A stretch of DNA of 64,000 nt from Paenibacillus sp. S150 (GCF_019352175.1 NZ_JACBYI010000025.1:1-64000), one strand, 5' to 3'; positions 42,914 to 52,036 are shown, counted from the first letter of the stretch. Made by a program: numbers and translations. The notes: generated by a model not told the origin, from the sequence alone.

Positions 42914-44641
42914 ATGAAACGCAAGAGCATCAAAACTATTTTTACGCTCATGCTGATGAGCTCAATGCTGATTGCAGGCTGCGGCGGCGGTAACAATAAC
43001 GCTGCGGATAACACTGGCAACAATACGGGAACGAACCAGGAAGGCAACAATGCTGCTGAAGATACGAGCCCAATCACATTCTCGTTCTTCGGTGCGGATG
43101 CCAGCCCGAACTGGAACAACATGCAGGACGATGTAGGTAAAGTGATCACCGAGAAAACAGGCGTGACTATAAATGCCGAATTTGATGTCGGCAGCGGCGG
43201 CGGGGAAGATAAAATTGCGCTGATGGCTGCGAGCGGCGATGTGCCGGATATGATTTTTGCCAAGGGAAGCCTGGGCAATCTGGTGGATGCCGGTCTGATT
43301 GTAGATATGACTGAGCTGATCGACAAATATGCCCCGAACCTGAAGAAGATTTACGGAGATAACATGAACCGCCTGAAATACAGCAGCGAAGATGAGGCGA
43401 TTTATGCCCTGCCAACCAACTCCCAGGTTGACCAGCAGTCCTTTGATGCCACCGGCGGCTTTGAAATTCAGCACCGGGTGCTGAAAGAACTGGGCTACCC
43501 TGAAGTAAAAACACTGGCCGATTATGAGAAAGTGTTGAAGGACTACGTTGCCCTGTATCCGGAAACCGACGGCCAGCCAACCATTCCATTGTCCCTGAAC
43601 GCGGATGACTGGAAAATCATGATTACGGTGACCAACCCTGCCTTCCAGGCAACCGGTGCACCGGATGACGGTGAATACTATGTAAATCCGGAAACCTATG
43701 AAGCCCAGCTTCACTACAAACGGCCGGAAGAAAAGGAATACTTCCGCTGGCTGAACAATATGTATGCTCAAGGCCTGCTGGATAAGGATACCTTTGTGCA
43801 AAAAGACGACCAGTACAAAGCCAAAGTGGCCAGCGGACGCGTACTCGGCCTGATCTCCCAGGAATGGGAATATCAGGACGGTGAAAACGCACTGAAAGCT
43901 GCCGGCAAGGATGATTACACTTATGCCCACTTCCCTGTCACCCTGTCCGAAGAATATCAAGACCATTCCTTCCAGGCTACAGGCATTGACGGCTATGGCA
44001 TCAGCATCACTACGGCTTGCAAGGACCCGGTCCGCGCAATTAAATGGCTGGACTGGATGACTTCCGAGGAAGCCCAGGTTCTGAAGAACTGGGGTATCGA
44101 AGGCACGCATTACACTGTAAATGCTGATGGCAAGCGTGAATTTCTGCCGGAAGTTCTGGAGAAGAAAACGAAAGATTTCAACAACTTCACCAAAGAAACC
44201 GGCATTGAACAATACGCCATCTTCGGCCAACGCTATGGTGACGGCGTGAAGGACTCAACCGGCAACTACTACACTACGAGATTTCCGGAACAAATCGTTG
44301 CCGAGTATTCCGCAGCCGAAAAAGAATCTCTGGCCGCTTACAACGCTACAACCTGGAAAGATCTGTTCCCTGCAGAGGATGCTTTCCCGGTCAAGGAATG
44401 GGGCGCTCTGTACAACATGCCGGTTCCTACCGATGGACAGTATCAGGTTATCTACAAAAAGACACAGGATATTATCCGCAAGCGCATCCCTGAAGCGGTC
44501 CTCTCCAAACCGGCTGACTTCGACAAGGTATATGATGCGTTCATTGCCGAGCTGAACAAAGCAGGCGCTGAAGATATGGAAAAAGAATACACAGAACTCG
44601 TTAAGAAGAGAGTATCCCTGTGGACCGGAAAAGAACTTTAA
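42914..44641 (+). CDS. Sugar-binding lipoprotein of second ABC importer, LplA type
   Basis: This is a 575-residue extracellular solute-binding lipoprotein. The signal peptide ends in the lipobox LIAGC (lipidated C23), followed by a Gly/Asn/Thr-rich linker. The mature protein follows the LplA/YtcQ outline (AASGDVPDMIFAKGSLGNLVD, YALPTNSQ, late WKDLFPAEDAFPVKEWG). AAGGGGG lies 7 bases before the ATG. It has its own cre site and is followed by a terminator, so it forms a separate transcription unit in the same cluster. It captures the oligosaccharide for the two permeases upstream. Confidence 0.92.
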   Translation: MKRKSIKTIFTLMLMSSMLIAGCGGGNNNAADNTGNNTGTNQEGNNAAEDTSPITFSFFGADASPNWNNMQDDVGKVITEKTGVTINAEFDVGSGGGEDKIALMAASGDVPDMIFAKGSLGNLVDAGLIVDMTELIDKYAPNLKKIYGDNMNRLKYSSEDEAIYALPTNSQVDQQSFDATGGFEIQHRVLKELGYPEVKTLADYEKVLKDYVALYPETDGQPTIPLSLNADDWKIMITVTNPAFQATGAPDDGEYYVNPETYEAQLHYKRPEEKEYFRWLNNMYAQGLLDKDTFVQKDDQYKAKVASGRVLGLISQEWEYQDGENALKAAGKDDYTYAHFPVTLSEEYQDHSFQATGIDGYGISITTACKDPVRAIKWLDWMTSEEAQVLKNWGIEGTHYTVNADGKREFLPEVLEKKTKDFNNFTKETGIEQYAIFGQRYGDGVKDSTGNYYTTRFPEQIVAEYSAAEKESLAAYNATTWKDLFPAEDAFPVKEWGALYNMPVPTDGQYQVIYKKTQDIIRKRIPEAVLSKPADFDKVYDAFIAELNKAGAEDMEKEYTELVKKRVSLWTGKEL

Positions 44642-44689
44642 GATATAAGTGGCAAGCGGAGCATGAATATGCTATCCTGCCAGTGTTAA

Positions 44690-44722
44690 GCAAAAGGCCC
44701 GACTTTGGTCAGGGCCTTTTGC
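44690..44722 (+). terminator. Terminator after the binding-protein gene
   Basis: An 11-bp perfect stem, GCAAAAGGCCC with GGGCCTTTTGC, has an 11-nt loop. It has T-rich arms and no long T tail. Confidence 0.75.
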
Positions 44723-44753
44723 CTGTAATTTGAGATTATGGAGGGTGAGAGAC

Positions 44754-47123
44754 ATGACAGATGAGAGCAGAGCGCATGCCTGGATGCTGAAGTATGACCG
44801 GCCGGCAGGCGTATGGGAAGAAGCGCTGCCGCTTGGCAACGGGCATATGGGCGCCATGGTGTTCGGCGGTGCGGTGAAAGAGCATATTCAGCTTAATGAG
44901 GACACGCTGTGGGCCGGATTTCCCCGTGACAGCAATAATTATGAAGCACAGCGTTATTTGAAGAAGGTGCGGGGGCTTCTCGGGGCGGGAAGCTATTGCG
45001 AGGCCGAAGAGCTTGTTAATGCACATATGCTTGGTGTAAATACGCAGCCGTATTTACCGCTGGGAGATCTGTATCTGGAATATCAGGGAGTGGAGGAAGC
45101 CGGGGGCTACCAGCGGAGGCTGGATATCGACAGCGGCATAGCCACAGTGGGATATCACACAACTGAAGGCGCTTTTACCCGCGAGGCGTTCATCAGCGCT
45201 CCCGACGGGGTGTGCGTCGTTCATACTGCCAGCCAGGCAAGGGGCAAGCTTAATATTACGGTTTCTTTGGACAGCCCTTTGAAGCATAAGGTTCAGAGCA
45301 GCGGCGATCAAAAGCTTATTATGCGCGGGCAATGCCCTACGCATGTTGCCGATAATTATCATGGTGACCATCCCTATCCGGTGCAGTATGAGGAAGGGCT
45401 TGGCATCGGCTTTGAGCTCCAGCTTCAGGCTGTGGTAACCGGCGGAAGCGTGCGGGCAGTGGACGGGAAGCTCGTGATTTCCGGCGCGGACAGCGCAGTG
45501 CTTCTGCTTGCGGCAGGGACCACCTATGAAGAGCTGAAGCATAAAGCGGGGCATATCCGGGGAGGCCAGGCAGCTGCCTTGACTCCTGCGGAGAATTGCG
45601 CGCAGAGATTGTCGGCAGCGTTGCGCCGCTCCTATGAAGAGCTGCGCCGGCGCCATGCGGAGGAGCACCAGGCTATTTTCCGCCGTGTGGATTTGGATTT
45701 TGGAGGCCGCGAAGCGGAGGCGCTGCCGACCGACCAGCGGCTGGCCGCATATCGGGAAGGCAAGGAGGACCCGGCACTGGAGGCGCTTCTGTTCCAATAT
45801 GGCCGCTATTTGCTGATGGGCAGCTCACGTCCGGGAACACAGGCTGCCAATCTGCAGGGGATTTGGAACCCTCATATTACGCCGCCCTGGAACAGCAACT
45901 ATACGACAAATATCAATACGCAGATGAATTATTGGCTGGCCGAGGTATGCAATCTGAGTGAATGCCATGAACCCCTGATTGACATGATCCGGGAGGTCAG
46001 TGTTACGGGAGCAAGAACGGCGGCGATTCATTACGGTGCCCGGGGCTGGGTGGCCCATCACAATGTGGATCTGTGGCGCAGCGCGTCGCCCTCAGGCGGA
46101 GATGCCAGCTGGGCATTCTGGCCGATGGGCGGGGTATGGCTCAGCAGCCATCTGTGGGAGCATTATGCATTTAACCCGGACCTTGAATATCTTGCGCAAA
46201 CCGCATATCCGCTTATGAAAGGAGCGGCGTTATTCTGTCTGGACTGGCTGGTGGAAGGAACGGACGGTCTCTTGCTTACGAGTCCGTCCACTTCGCCGGA
46301 GAACCGTTTTGTGACAGAAGAGGGCCGGCCGTGCAGCGTTTCCATGGGATCGGCTATGGACATGAGCCTGATTCGTGAGCTGTTCGGAAACTGCCTGCAG
46401 TCGGCGCAGATTCTTGGTGTTGATGAGGACTTCCGGAACCGGCTGGAGGAAACGCTGAGCCGGTTGTCTCCGCTGAAGATCGGCCGGGACGGGCGCCTGC
46501 AGGAGTGGTTCCGGGACTTCACCGAGTCCGAGCCGGGCCACCGTCATGTATCACATTTGTATGGACTGTATCCCGGCAATCTGATCAACGAACGGGAGAC
46601 ACCGGAACTGCTCGAAGCCGGCCGCTTGTCCCTGGAGCAGAGAATCTCCTCCGGAGGAGGCCATACCGGCTGGAGCTGTGCCTGGCTGATCAATCTGTAT
46701 GCCCGGCTTAAGGATGGGGCGGCTGCTTACGGTTTTGTCCGTACGCTTCTGACGCGTTCCGTGTATCCGAATCTGTTCGACGCTCATCCGCCGTTCCAGA
46801 TTGACGGGAATTTCGGGGCGGCTGCGGGGATTGCGGAAATGCTGCTGCAGAGCCATCTGGGTGAAATCAGCCTGCTGCCGGCGCTGCCGGACCATTGGAA
46901 GGACGGCCGGGTCCTGGGACTCAAGGCGCGTGGCGGATTCGTGGTGGATATCGTATGGCAGGATCATGCCCTCGTCTCAGCCAAGATTGCCGCGTCTAAG
47001 GAAGGCCTGTGCAGCATAAGCTATTCCTGTGGGCTGAAGCTTCAGCTTCCGGACGGCACGGTAACGGAAGCCGGAGGCCCGGTGCACCTGAAAGCAGGAG
47101 AGAGCCTTCTTGTAAGCGCGTAG
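44754..47123 (+). CDS. GH95-family alpha-L-fucosidase/galactosidase
   Basis: This is a 789-residue cytoplasmic enzyme of family GH95, inverting hydrolases active on alpha-1,2-linked L-fucose or, in some members, alpha-L-galactose of plant polysaccharides. The N-terminal beta-domain contains EEALPLGNGHMGAMVFGG and IQLNEDTLWAG. The (alpha/alpha)6 barrel shows PPWNSNYTTNINTQMNYWLA, HNVDLWRSASP, GGHTGWSCAWLINLYARL and HPPFQIDGNFGAAAGIAEML. The length fits. There is no signal peptide, so the substrate must be imported, presumably by the system just upstream. The start is ATG 44754 with GGAGG about 9 bases upstream. A terminator follows. Confidence 0.92.
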   Translation: MTDESRAHAWMLKYDRPAGVWEEALPLGNGHMGAMVFGGAVKEHIQLNEDTLWAGFPRDSNNYEAQRYLKKVRGLLGAGSYCEAEELVNAHMLGVNTQPYLPLGDLYLEYQGVEEAGGYQRRLDIDSGIATVGYHTTEGAFTREAFISAPDGVCVVHTASQARGKLNITVSLDSPLKHKVQSSGDQKLIMRGQCPTHVADNYHGDHPYPVQYEEGLGIGFELQLQAVVTGGSVRAVDGKLVISGADSAVLLLAAGTTYEELKHKAGHIRGGQAAALTPAENCAQRLSAALRRSYEELRRRHAEEHQAIFRRVDLDFGGREAEALPTDQRLAAYREGKEDPALEALLFQYGRYLLMGSSRPGTQAANLQGIWNPHITPPWNSNYTTNINTQMNYWLAEVCNLSECHEPLIDMIREVSVTGARTAAIHYGARGWVAHHNVDLWRSASPSGGDASWAFWPMGGVWLSSHLWEHYAFNPDLEYLAQTAYPLMKGAALFCLDWLVEGTDGLLLTSPSTSPENRFVTEEGRPCSVSMGSAMDMSLIRELFGNCLQSAQILGVDEDFRNRLEETLSRLSPLKIGRDGRLQEWFRDFTESEPGHRHVSHLYGLYPGNLINERETPELLEAGRLSLEQRISSGGGHTGWSCAWLINLYARLKDGAAAYGFVRTLLTRSVYPNLFDAHPPFQIDGNFGAAAGIAEMLLQSHLGEISLLPALPDHWKDGRVLGLKARGGFVVDIVWQDHALVSAKIAASKEGLCSISYSCGLKLQLPDGTVTEAGGPVHLKAGESLLVSA

Positions 47124-47174
47124 CTGGGTATAGCTGCAGGGTTGAAGGCGTGACAATACTGCAGCACATTAAAT

Positions 47175-47216
47175 ACTGCTTTCCTGCAGGGAATCTGCGG
47201 GAAAGCAGTGTTTTTT
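47175..47216 (+). terminator. Terminator after the GH95 gene
   Basis: The stem ACTGCTTTCC pairs with GGAAAGCAGT over a loop of about 14 nt, followed by GTTTTTT. Confidence 0.85.
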
Positions 47217-47221
47217 GAAAT

Positions 47222-47313
47222 AGAATTTATATTGCCTTGCATACTAAATGATCCTTCTATTTCTCGCTGAAACACGCCGTCCCTTATAAGGACGGCGTAG
47301 CCGTTTCTGCTTG
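47222..47313. repeat. Short dispersed palindromic repeat, copy C
   Basis: This copy runs from AGAATTTATATTGCCTTGCA through ATTTCTCGCTGAAACACGCC to AGCCGTTTCTGCTTG. The core ACGCCGTCC(CTTATAA)GGACGGCGT is perfect. It sits just after the GH95 terminator. Confidence 0.85.
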
Positions 47314-47807
47314 CGCAGGATATACGTAGGCTTTTGGAGTGGATGCTCCGCGAACGGAGCGTTGTCTGGAGCGTTGTGCTCTCCAGATTATTTTCATTCC
47401 CCTTAGCCGTGAGAATCCGGAGACACAGGCGGCCGCTGCCGCTGTTCCGCGGGTCCGTGCGCTCCGCTGTTTAAGCGGAAGGTGGTTCTGTAATCTTTAA
47501 AAAACACAATAAAGAAACTTAATTTATCCTAAATGGAACCGGCTTATTATGAAATGAACCGGAGAATCTGAACAAGCTGATGGAAGGCAAGGAAGAGATT
47601 CATAGAGAACAGAAGCGAAGTGGAAAAATTAACACTAATGGGCTGGAATCCTGGCTTGAACGGGCTTTAGTGGGATTTTGTACACCTAATGGAGGCCATC
47701 TCCCCCCATATGGCTGATTTCAGCCGGATTAGTTGTACTTTTTCCCACTAGGGAAGATCCAGGATCCGAATGGGGTGGATTAGTTATCCTTTTTACCACT
47801 AAAATGG

Positions 47808-48149
47808 CTGCCCTTTGGATGAATGGTTCAAGTTCAGCTTAATGTAGGCGTATTCCTCTGAAAGGGAGAGAACCGTATCGATTAGGTTTCCTTTTTTCCA
47901 CTTAGGAGCTGCGAGGAAATGAGTACCCGCTTTTGTTGACAAAATCTCCACGGTTTTGGGAGTTTTGTCAACAATTTAGCTGTACTTTATTTCGTCGCAG
48001 TCTCTAACGCTTGCGAAAAAGCGGCTGGGGGAATATGAAGTGGCCTTTTTCACTTGTCTTCCCGCCTGGCTTCAGCAGCCAGCCTTACACCTGAAATGCC
48101 AACAGCTGCGCTGCCCGGTCAAGGACGGCGCAGCCGTTTCCACTTGAAC
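47808..48149. repeat. Long dispersed intergenic repeat, copy 2
   Basis: This matches 128-357 from CTGCCCTTTGGAT to GCCGTTTCCACTTGAA, interrupted by the 92-bp palindromic element at 47909-48000 and a short extra stretch near 48053. The two copies lie about 47.7 kb apart in the same orientation. Confidence 0.75.
47909..48000. mobile_element. MITE-like nested palindrome inserted in the long repeat
   Basis: The outer inverted repeats are CTGCGAGGAAATGAGTAC and GTACTTTATTTCGTCGCAG. The inner pair is TTGTTGACAAAA and TTTTGTCAACAA, so nearly the whole 92 bp can fold into one hairpin. The sequence is absent from copy 1 of the surrounding repeat, which supports insertion. No target duplication is clear. 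Confidence 0.5.
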
Positions 48150-48529
48150 GGGCAATGGGTAAACGGACCTCCTGTCTTGAATTGCAATGTTTTTACGAGA
48201 CCCGCAGCAAGCTTTAACTACATTTTCTGAAACTATATCATTTGAAGTTGAACAGTGGAAAATGGCCTATCAAGATACGTATGGCGATTCGAAGCCCGTT
48301 GTCAGCAGAGGCAGGAGCTGTGTATTCTTGAGCGGAAGGGCTTATTCTGCGGCAGCAGCGGACCGATATAGAGACAATAAGCAGTATTTTAAGATGAGAT
48401 CCCTGCTCCGGGAATAAATTGGACGGAATATGGAATGTTACGGTTGTGCAGACTGGAATTCCGGCATCTACTATAGAGTACATACTATTCAGTGAGCCAT
48501 AATATAGCATGCAGGAGGATACAGAATCT

Positions 48530-49669
48530 ATGGGAAAAAAGCATCTGTCTCTGATGAAAACCATTCTGGGAGGAATGCTTGTCTGCGCAGCTCTGCCGCC
48601 GGCGCTTTATTGGGGGTTGGACCAGGCCTATGCCGCCAGTACTTCAGCGGTGCTGCGTTCGGAAGCCGAGATGGCCGGGAAGCTGACCGGGGCGATGAAT
48701 AACCGCAGAGAGAACATCACGTTCGTGTTTGAGGGCAAGACAACCCATCTGAAGTCCCAGGTGCAGAAGGCGGTTGACCAGGCGATGGGCAGTGACCCTT
48801 ACCTGTATTATATTATTGACAGCTACGCCTTTTCTTACCGGGGGAGCAGCCGCTCGGCCAATGTATCGGTGCAGGTGGAATACCGCGAGACCCTGCAGCA
48901 GACGGCTCAGGTGAACAAGCAGGTGAAGACGATTTTGCAGCAGATTATTACACCGGGAATGAACACCCACCAGAAGGTCAAGGTAATTCATGACTGGGTT
49001 GTGCTGCACTTGAAATATGATACCACGTACCGCAAGTATACCGCCTATGAAGGCTTGCAGACAGGCAGCGCCGTTTGCCAGGGCTATTCGCTTCTGACTT
49101 ATAAATTGCTTCTCGGCGCGGGAATCCCGAACAAAATTGTTGAAGGTAAGGCGAGACCGGAGGGGGGAGTGGCCCAGTCGCATGCCTGGAATCTGGTGCA
49201 GCTGGACGGGCGCTGGTACCATTTGGACACAACCTGGGATGATCCAACGCCCAGCCCGGAGGGGGGAATCAGCACAGTCTACTACATGCGGACAGATGCC
49301 CAGATGCGCCGCGACCACAGCTGGACGAAGTCCTACCCGGCAGCGTCCGTCGGCTACGCCCAGACGCTCTCCGAGCTGGTAAGCCGCGGCGGCCAGAATG
49401 CGGCTGTGTATCAGGAGCTCCAGAAGAAGCTCGATTACCGGCTGTATGAGGAAGCCCGGGTGATTACTTCTGCGGCAGAGCTGCACACACTTGCCAAAGA
49501 GGCGGCAGCGTCCGGCAAGCAGTCTCTTTTATTCCGCTACCGGGGCAGCGAGAAGCTGCTCAAAACAGACCTGCAGGGGTTGTACAGCTTAGGTTTGGAG
49601 AACTTGTCATACAACAGCAGCCCGTTCGACAACACGGGGGATTTAAGGGTATATCTGACCTGGAAATAA
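48530..49669 (+). CDS. Secreted or membrane-anchored transglutaminase-like protein
   Basis: This is a 379-residue exported protein with a signal peptide (basic start, hydrophobic residues 10-28, AYA-A near 36). The transglutaminase-like fold carries the cysteine-protease-type triad: C183 in GSAVCQGYS, H218 in QSHAWN and D233 in WYHLDTTWDDP. This domain often acts as a cell-wall-linked peptidase; the substrate is unknown. The C-terminal 110 residues have no recognised family. ATG 48530 has AGGAGG 11 bases upstream; the earlier frame from 48509 lacks an RBS. Confidence 0.85.
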   Translation: MGKKHLSLMKTILGGMLVCAALPPALYWGLDQAYAASTSAVLRSEAEMAGKLTGAMNNRRENITFVFEGKTTHLKSQVQKAVDQAMGSDPYLYYIIDSYAFSYRGSSRSANVSVQVEYRETLQQTAQVNKQVKTILQQIITPGMNTHQKVKVIHDWVVLHLKYDTTYRKYTAYEGLQTGSAVCQGYSLLTYKLLLGAGIPNKIVEGKARPEGGVAQSHAWNLVQLDGRWYHLDTTWDDPTPSPEGGISTVYYMRTDAQMRRDHSWTKSYPAASVGYAQTLSELVSRGGQNAAVYQELQKKLDYRLYEEARVITSAAELHTLAKEAAASGKQSLLFRYRGSEKLLKTDLQGLYSLGLENLSYNSSPFDNTGDLRVYLTWK

Positions 49670-49676
49670 ATAAACG

Positions 49677-49988
49677 TCAGCGGTTCGTCTCCGAGAATTG
49701 AATCGTTTGAATCTGGTCGGTTGACGGATCAAAGCGGATGGCGACAAAGACGCCAAATTCCTTGCCTGCACGGGTTCTGATCCATAGTTTGAACAGTTCC
49801 TCCGTAAGTTTAGGCTGTATTTGCGTGCGTCCCACATGCTTATAATCGATAATATCGGCGTTGTATTTCTGCTGTGCAGCTTTCACAGCTACGGTTCCCC
49901 ATTTGGCATAGCCGGGAGCGGCGGAGCTTACCGGACTGCCTATGACCAAGAATAGGGCCAGCAAGGATATCAACCAACTTTTTTTCAT
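49677..49988 (-). CDS. Secreted DUF3889-family protein
   Basis: This is a 103-residue protein with a signal peptide (MKKSWLISLLALFLVIGSPVSSA). The DUF3889 domain shows PGYAKWGTVAVKAAQQKY, DYKHVGRT, FKLWIRTRAGKEFGVFVAI and FDPSTDQI. The function is unknown. The start is ATG 49988 with AAGGTGG six bases upstream; the longer frame adds a non-signal extension and is rejected. Convergent with the transglutaminase gene, ending 7 bp from it. Confidence 0.8.
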   Translation of the reverse strand: MKKSWLISLLALFLVIGSPVSSAAPGYAKWGTVAVKAAQQKYNADIIDYKHVGRTQIQPKLTEELFKLWIRTRAGKEFGVFVAIRFDPSTDQIQTIQFSETNR

Positions 49989-50242
49989 GGCAACCACCTT
50001 AGAATGTGAATTTGCGGTTAGCGTCCCCCCGGTCAACGGATTCTATGCTGAATTGCGCTAATCACGGAGATACCTATGGCTGGGATAGCCAATTACAGCA
50101 GACAGCAACCAGGGATGCCAACGCGCCATTTGGCTGCGGGCATCCCTGTTTGCTGCTGCGGTGAAAATTATATGATTGCTGTTCCAGCTAGTTTTATTGG
50201 CGAAGTGGCATAGGCCGGGCGGCTTGTGCTCTAAGCCAGGCG

Positions 50243-50458
50243 TTAATCGGCGTGAGTGCTCAGGTCGCATTGATCCAGCGGGACAATGCTGCTCTTGCGG
50301 AACCAGCGGTAGAAAATCCGGGTCAGCAGGAACAGCGGCAGGCTGACATAAGAGACGAGGATGCCGTACCAGCCGATGCTTCCCCCTGTGAAGGCACCCA
50401 GGTTCTGCCCGAATATGGCCACCAGGCAAAAGGCCAGTGCCTCGCCTGCATGGATAGG
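50243..50458 (-). pseudogene. C-terminal remnant of an amino-acid permease (LysP/APC type)
   Basis: The minus strand reads LAFCLVAIFGQNLGAFTGG, SIGWYGILVSYVSLPLFLLT, then RKSSIVPLDQCDLSTHAD and stop. The last two membrane segments and the IVPL..CDL tail are those of lysine/APC-family permeases (normally about 480-500 residues). An in-frame TAG lies just upstream of the fragment and nothing of the first ten segments is seen. It is a leftover of a deletion. Confidence 0.7.
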
Positions 50459-50902
50459 ACACTCCCTCTAATAGTGGTGCTCCTGTTCAAAGGTCACTAA
50501 CCAAGAAGATTACCCATCCTGCAAGCACAAAAAAACCGCAGACGGATTCTGCGGTTTCCTGTATTTACAGCTACGCACCATACTCCCTGTTCAGATAGCG
50601 CAACACAGCGCCCTGGCCGAAGTTTCCTGACAAGCCGTGCCCTGTGACAGTTCCGTGCCTTTCGGCAACGGCCCCAGCCCGCGCGGCCTGGTAAGAGCAG
50701 CGGCGCAGGCTTCGGCGGATATTCCTTTCGGCGGCGTTTCACAGACGGCTCTTATGGCGTCTCCACGGGCGTACTCTTTATATCCGCGGCCTCTACCTCA
50801 TCTTGGGTATGATGAGGCTATTTTGTAACGATATGAACATAGCAGGAATTAGTATAATGCAACTTATCCGTGCAAGAAATGACAATTTACGGCAGGTTGA
50901 CG
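50459..50902. other. Region of gene debris with no intact gene
   Basis: A minus-strand frame of about 55 codons ends GHGLSGNFGQGAVLRYLNREYGA and stops near 50571. A clear minus-strand terminator follows immediately (50529-50558), as if it were the tail of a lost gene. I do not recognise the family. Nothing else is seen up to 50902. Confidence 0.4.
50529..50558 (-). terminator. Intrinsic terminator on the minus strand
   Basis: The hairpin AACCGCAGA/TCTGCGGTT has a 5-nt loop and is followed by a run of seven T on the minus strand. No intact gene lies upstream of it. Confidence 0.85.
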
Positions 50903-52036
50903 TTAGGTTCTCCGGCGCTCCGACATCTGCTGCCAGACAGTACCTGCGGCTTCTTCGCCGGATGCTATGCGCTCCAGCGCCATTCTGGCCTGCAGGCCGA
51001 CCTCGAATTCCGGATCATCCGCAGCCAGGCTCAGCGCGTCCTGAGCCTCGGCTGTGCCCACCTCATAGAGAAAGCGTGCCGCCCGCCAGCGGACGAGCTT
51101 GCTCTTGTCTGCCAGCGACGCCGTCATCACCGCCGTCGCCGCCGGGTCGCCGATGTCGGACAGCGTGTCTCCGGCCGTGCGCCGCACGGCCGGGGCGCTG
51201 TCTGCCATCGCCTCATAGAGCAGCTCCATCGCCTCCGGCGTGCGGATGTCGCCCAGGTACACGACCGCAAGCCTGCGGATATGCAGCTTGGGGTCGTGCA
51301 GCGCCGTGCGCAGCTCCGGCAGAAGCTCTGCCGTAGGCGCCAGATCCTCCAGCGCGGCGTAGCGCACGCGCCAGTCCTCGTCCTTCAGGTCTCGCAGCAG
51401 CTCGGCCTGTTCCTTCTTCTGCCGCTGCTCGATGAACTCGCCGGCAGCCCCGTGCGCGATGGCCTGCTGCACGAGGGAGTCGAGGCGTTCCTGCGGATAC
51501 GCCGCTTCCAGCTCCTGCTCGACCTCGCGCGCAATGGCCTCGGGCTCGCCGTAGCGCACGCCGTAATCGGTGAGCTTGCGCTCTTTGATCATTACGGCGC
51601 TGGCCACATCCGTTACCGCCTTCGTAAACCGGGCGGAGAGGGCGATGCGCTCCTCACTCGCGCCGGTCTTGACGCGGATCTGGATCGGGATGCCGCGGAA
51701 CATCTGCACGAACACCTGCGATTCCCCGAAATGGGCACCGGCGTTCTCATCCTCCGGATTGAACTCTGTGCGGAGGCCCTCCGCGCCGAAGCGGATCTGG
51801 ACCTCGCGCAGAATTGCCGCCCAATCGGCATTGCCTTTGCGCTCCAGCGCGGCGAAATCAGCCGCATGATAAATGCTGGTGACGCCAGGAATCGCGAGCA
51901 TTTCCCGCGCCCAGGAAGGGGCGGAACGCTGGCTTTCCGGTGTATAGGTACGGCGGACTCCAGACTCCAGAGTCTCATCCAGATGAAGTTTCATCGTATT
52001 GGGACTTGGAGTCGGTTCAATAAATGTAATCTTCAT
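50903..52036 (-). CDS. CvfC-family conserved virulence-factor-like protein
   Basis: This 377-residue cytoplasmic protein combines an N-terminal NifU/Nfu-N-like domain (TPSPNTMKLHLDE, SIYHAADFAALERKG) and a middle domain with HEAT-like repeats in the C-terminal half (WRVRYAALEDLAP, LHIRRLAVVYLGDI, PAVRRTAGDTLSDIGDP, LVRWRAARFLYEVG). This is the layout of conserved virulence factor C, named from Staphylococcus aureus. Its biochemical role is unknown. The coding sequence is unusually GC-rich for the window. Single gene; the start shows AGGGGAG upstream on its strand. Confidence 0.85.
   Translation of the reverse strand: MKITFIEPTPSPNTMKLHLDETLESGVRRTYTPESQRSAPSWAREMLAIPGVTSIYHAADFAALERKGNADWAAILREVQIRFGAEGLRTEFNPEDENAGAHFGESQVFVQMFRGIPIQIRVKTGASEERIALSARFTKAVTDVASAVMIKERKLTDYGVRYGEPEAIAREVEQELEAAYPQERLDSLVQQAIAHGAAGEFIEQRQKKEQAELLRDLKDEDWRVRYAALEDLAPTAELLPELRTALHDPKLHIRRLAVVYLGDIRTPEAMELLYEAMADSAPAVRRTAGDTLSDIGDPAATAVMTASLADKSKLVRWRAARFLYEVGTAEAQDALSLAADDPEFEVGLQARMALERIASGEEAAGTVWQQMSERRRT

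Larger units (their letters stand above)
47314..48529. other. Second repeat-rich intergenic block
   Basis: I find no convincing gene. It holds the long dispersed repeat copy 2 with a nested palindromic element. It also has several short motifs of the type GGATTAGTTGTACTTTTTCC / CACTA (47664 reversed, 47728, 47779 and 47877). A 76-codon frame at 48187-48417 has no RBS and no recognisable sequence. Confidence 0.55.

Noticed and set aside
48187..48417. 76-codon open frame upstream of the transglutaminase-like gene
   Set aside because: No ribosome binding site, no recognised family, and it lies in repeat-rich intergenic DNA.
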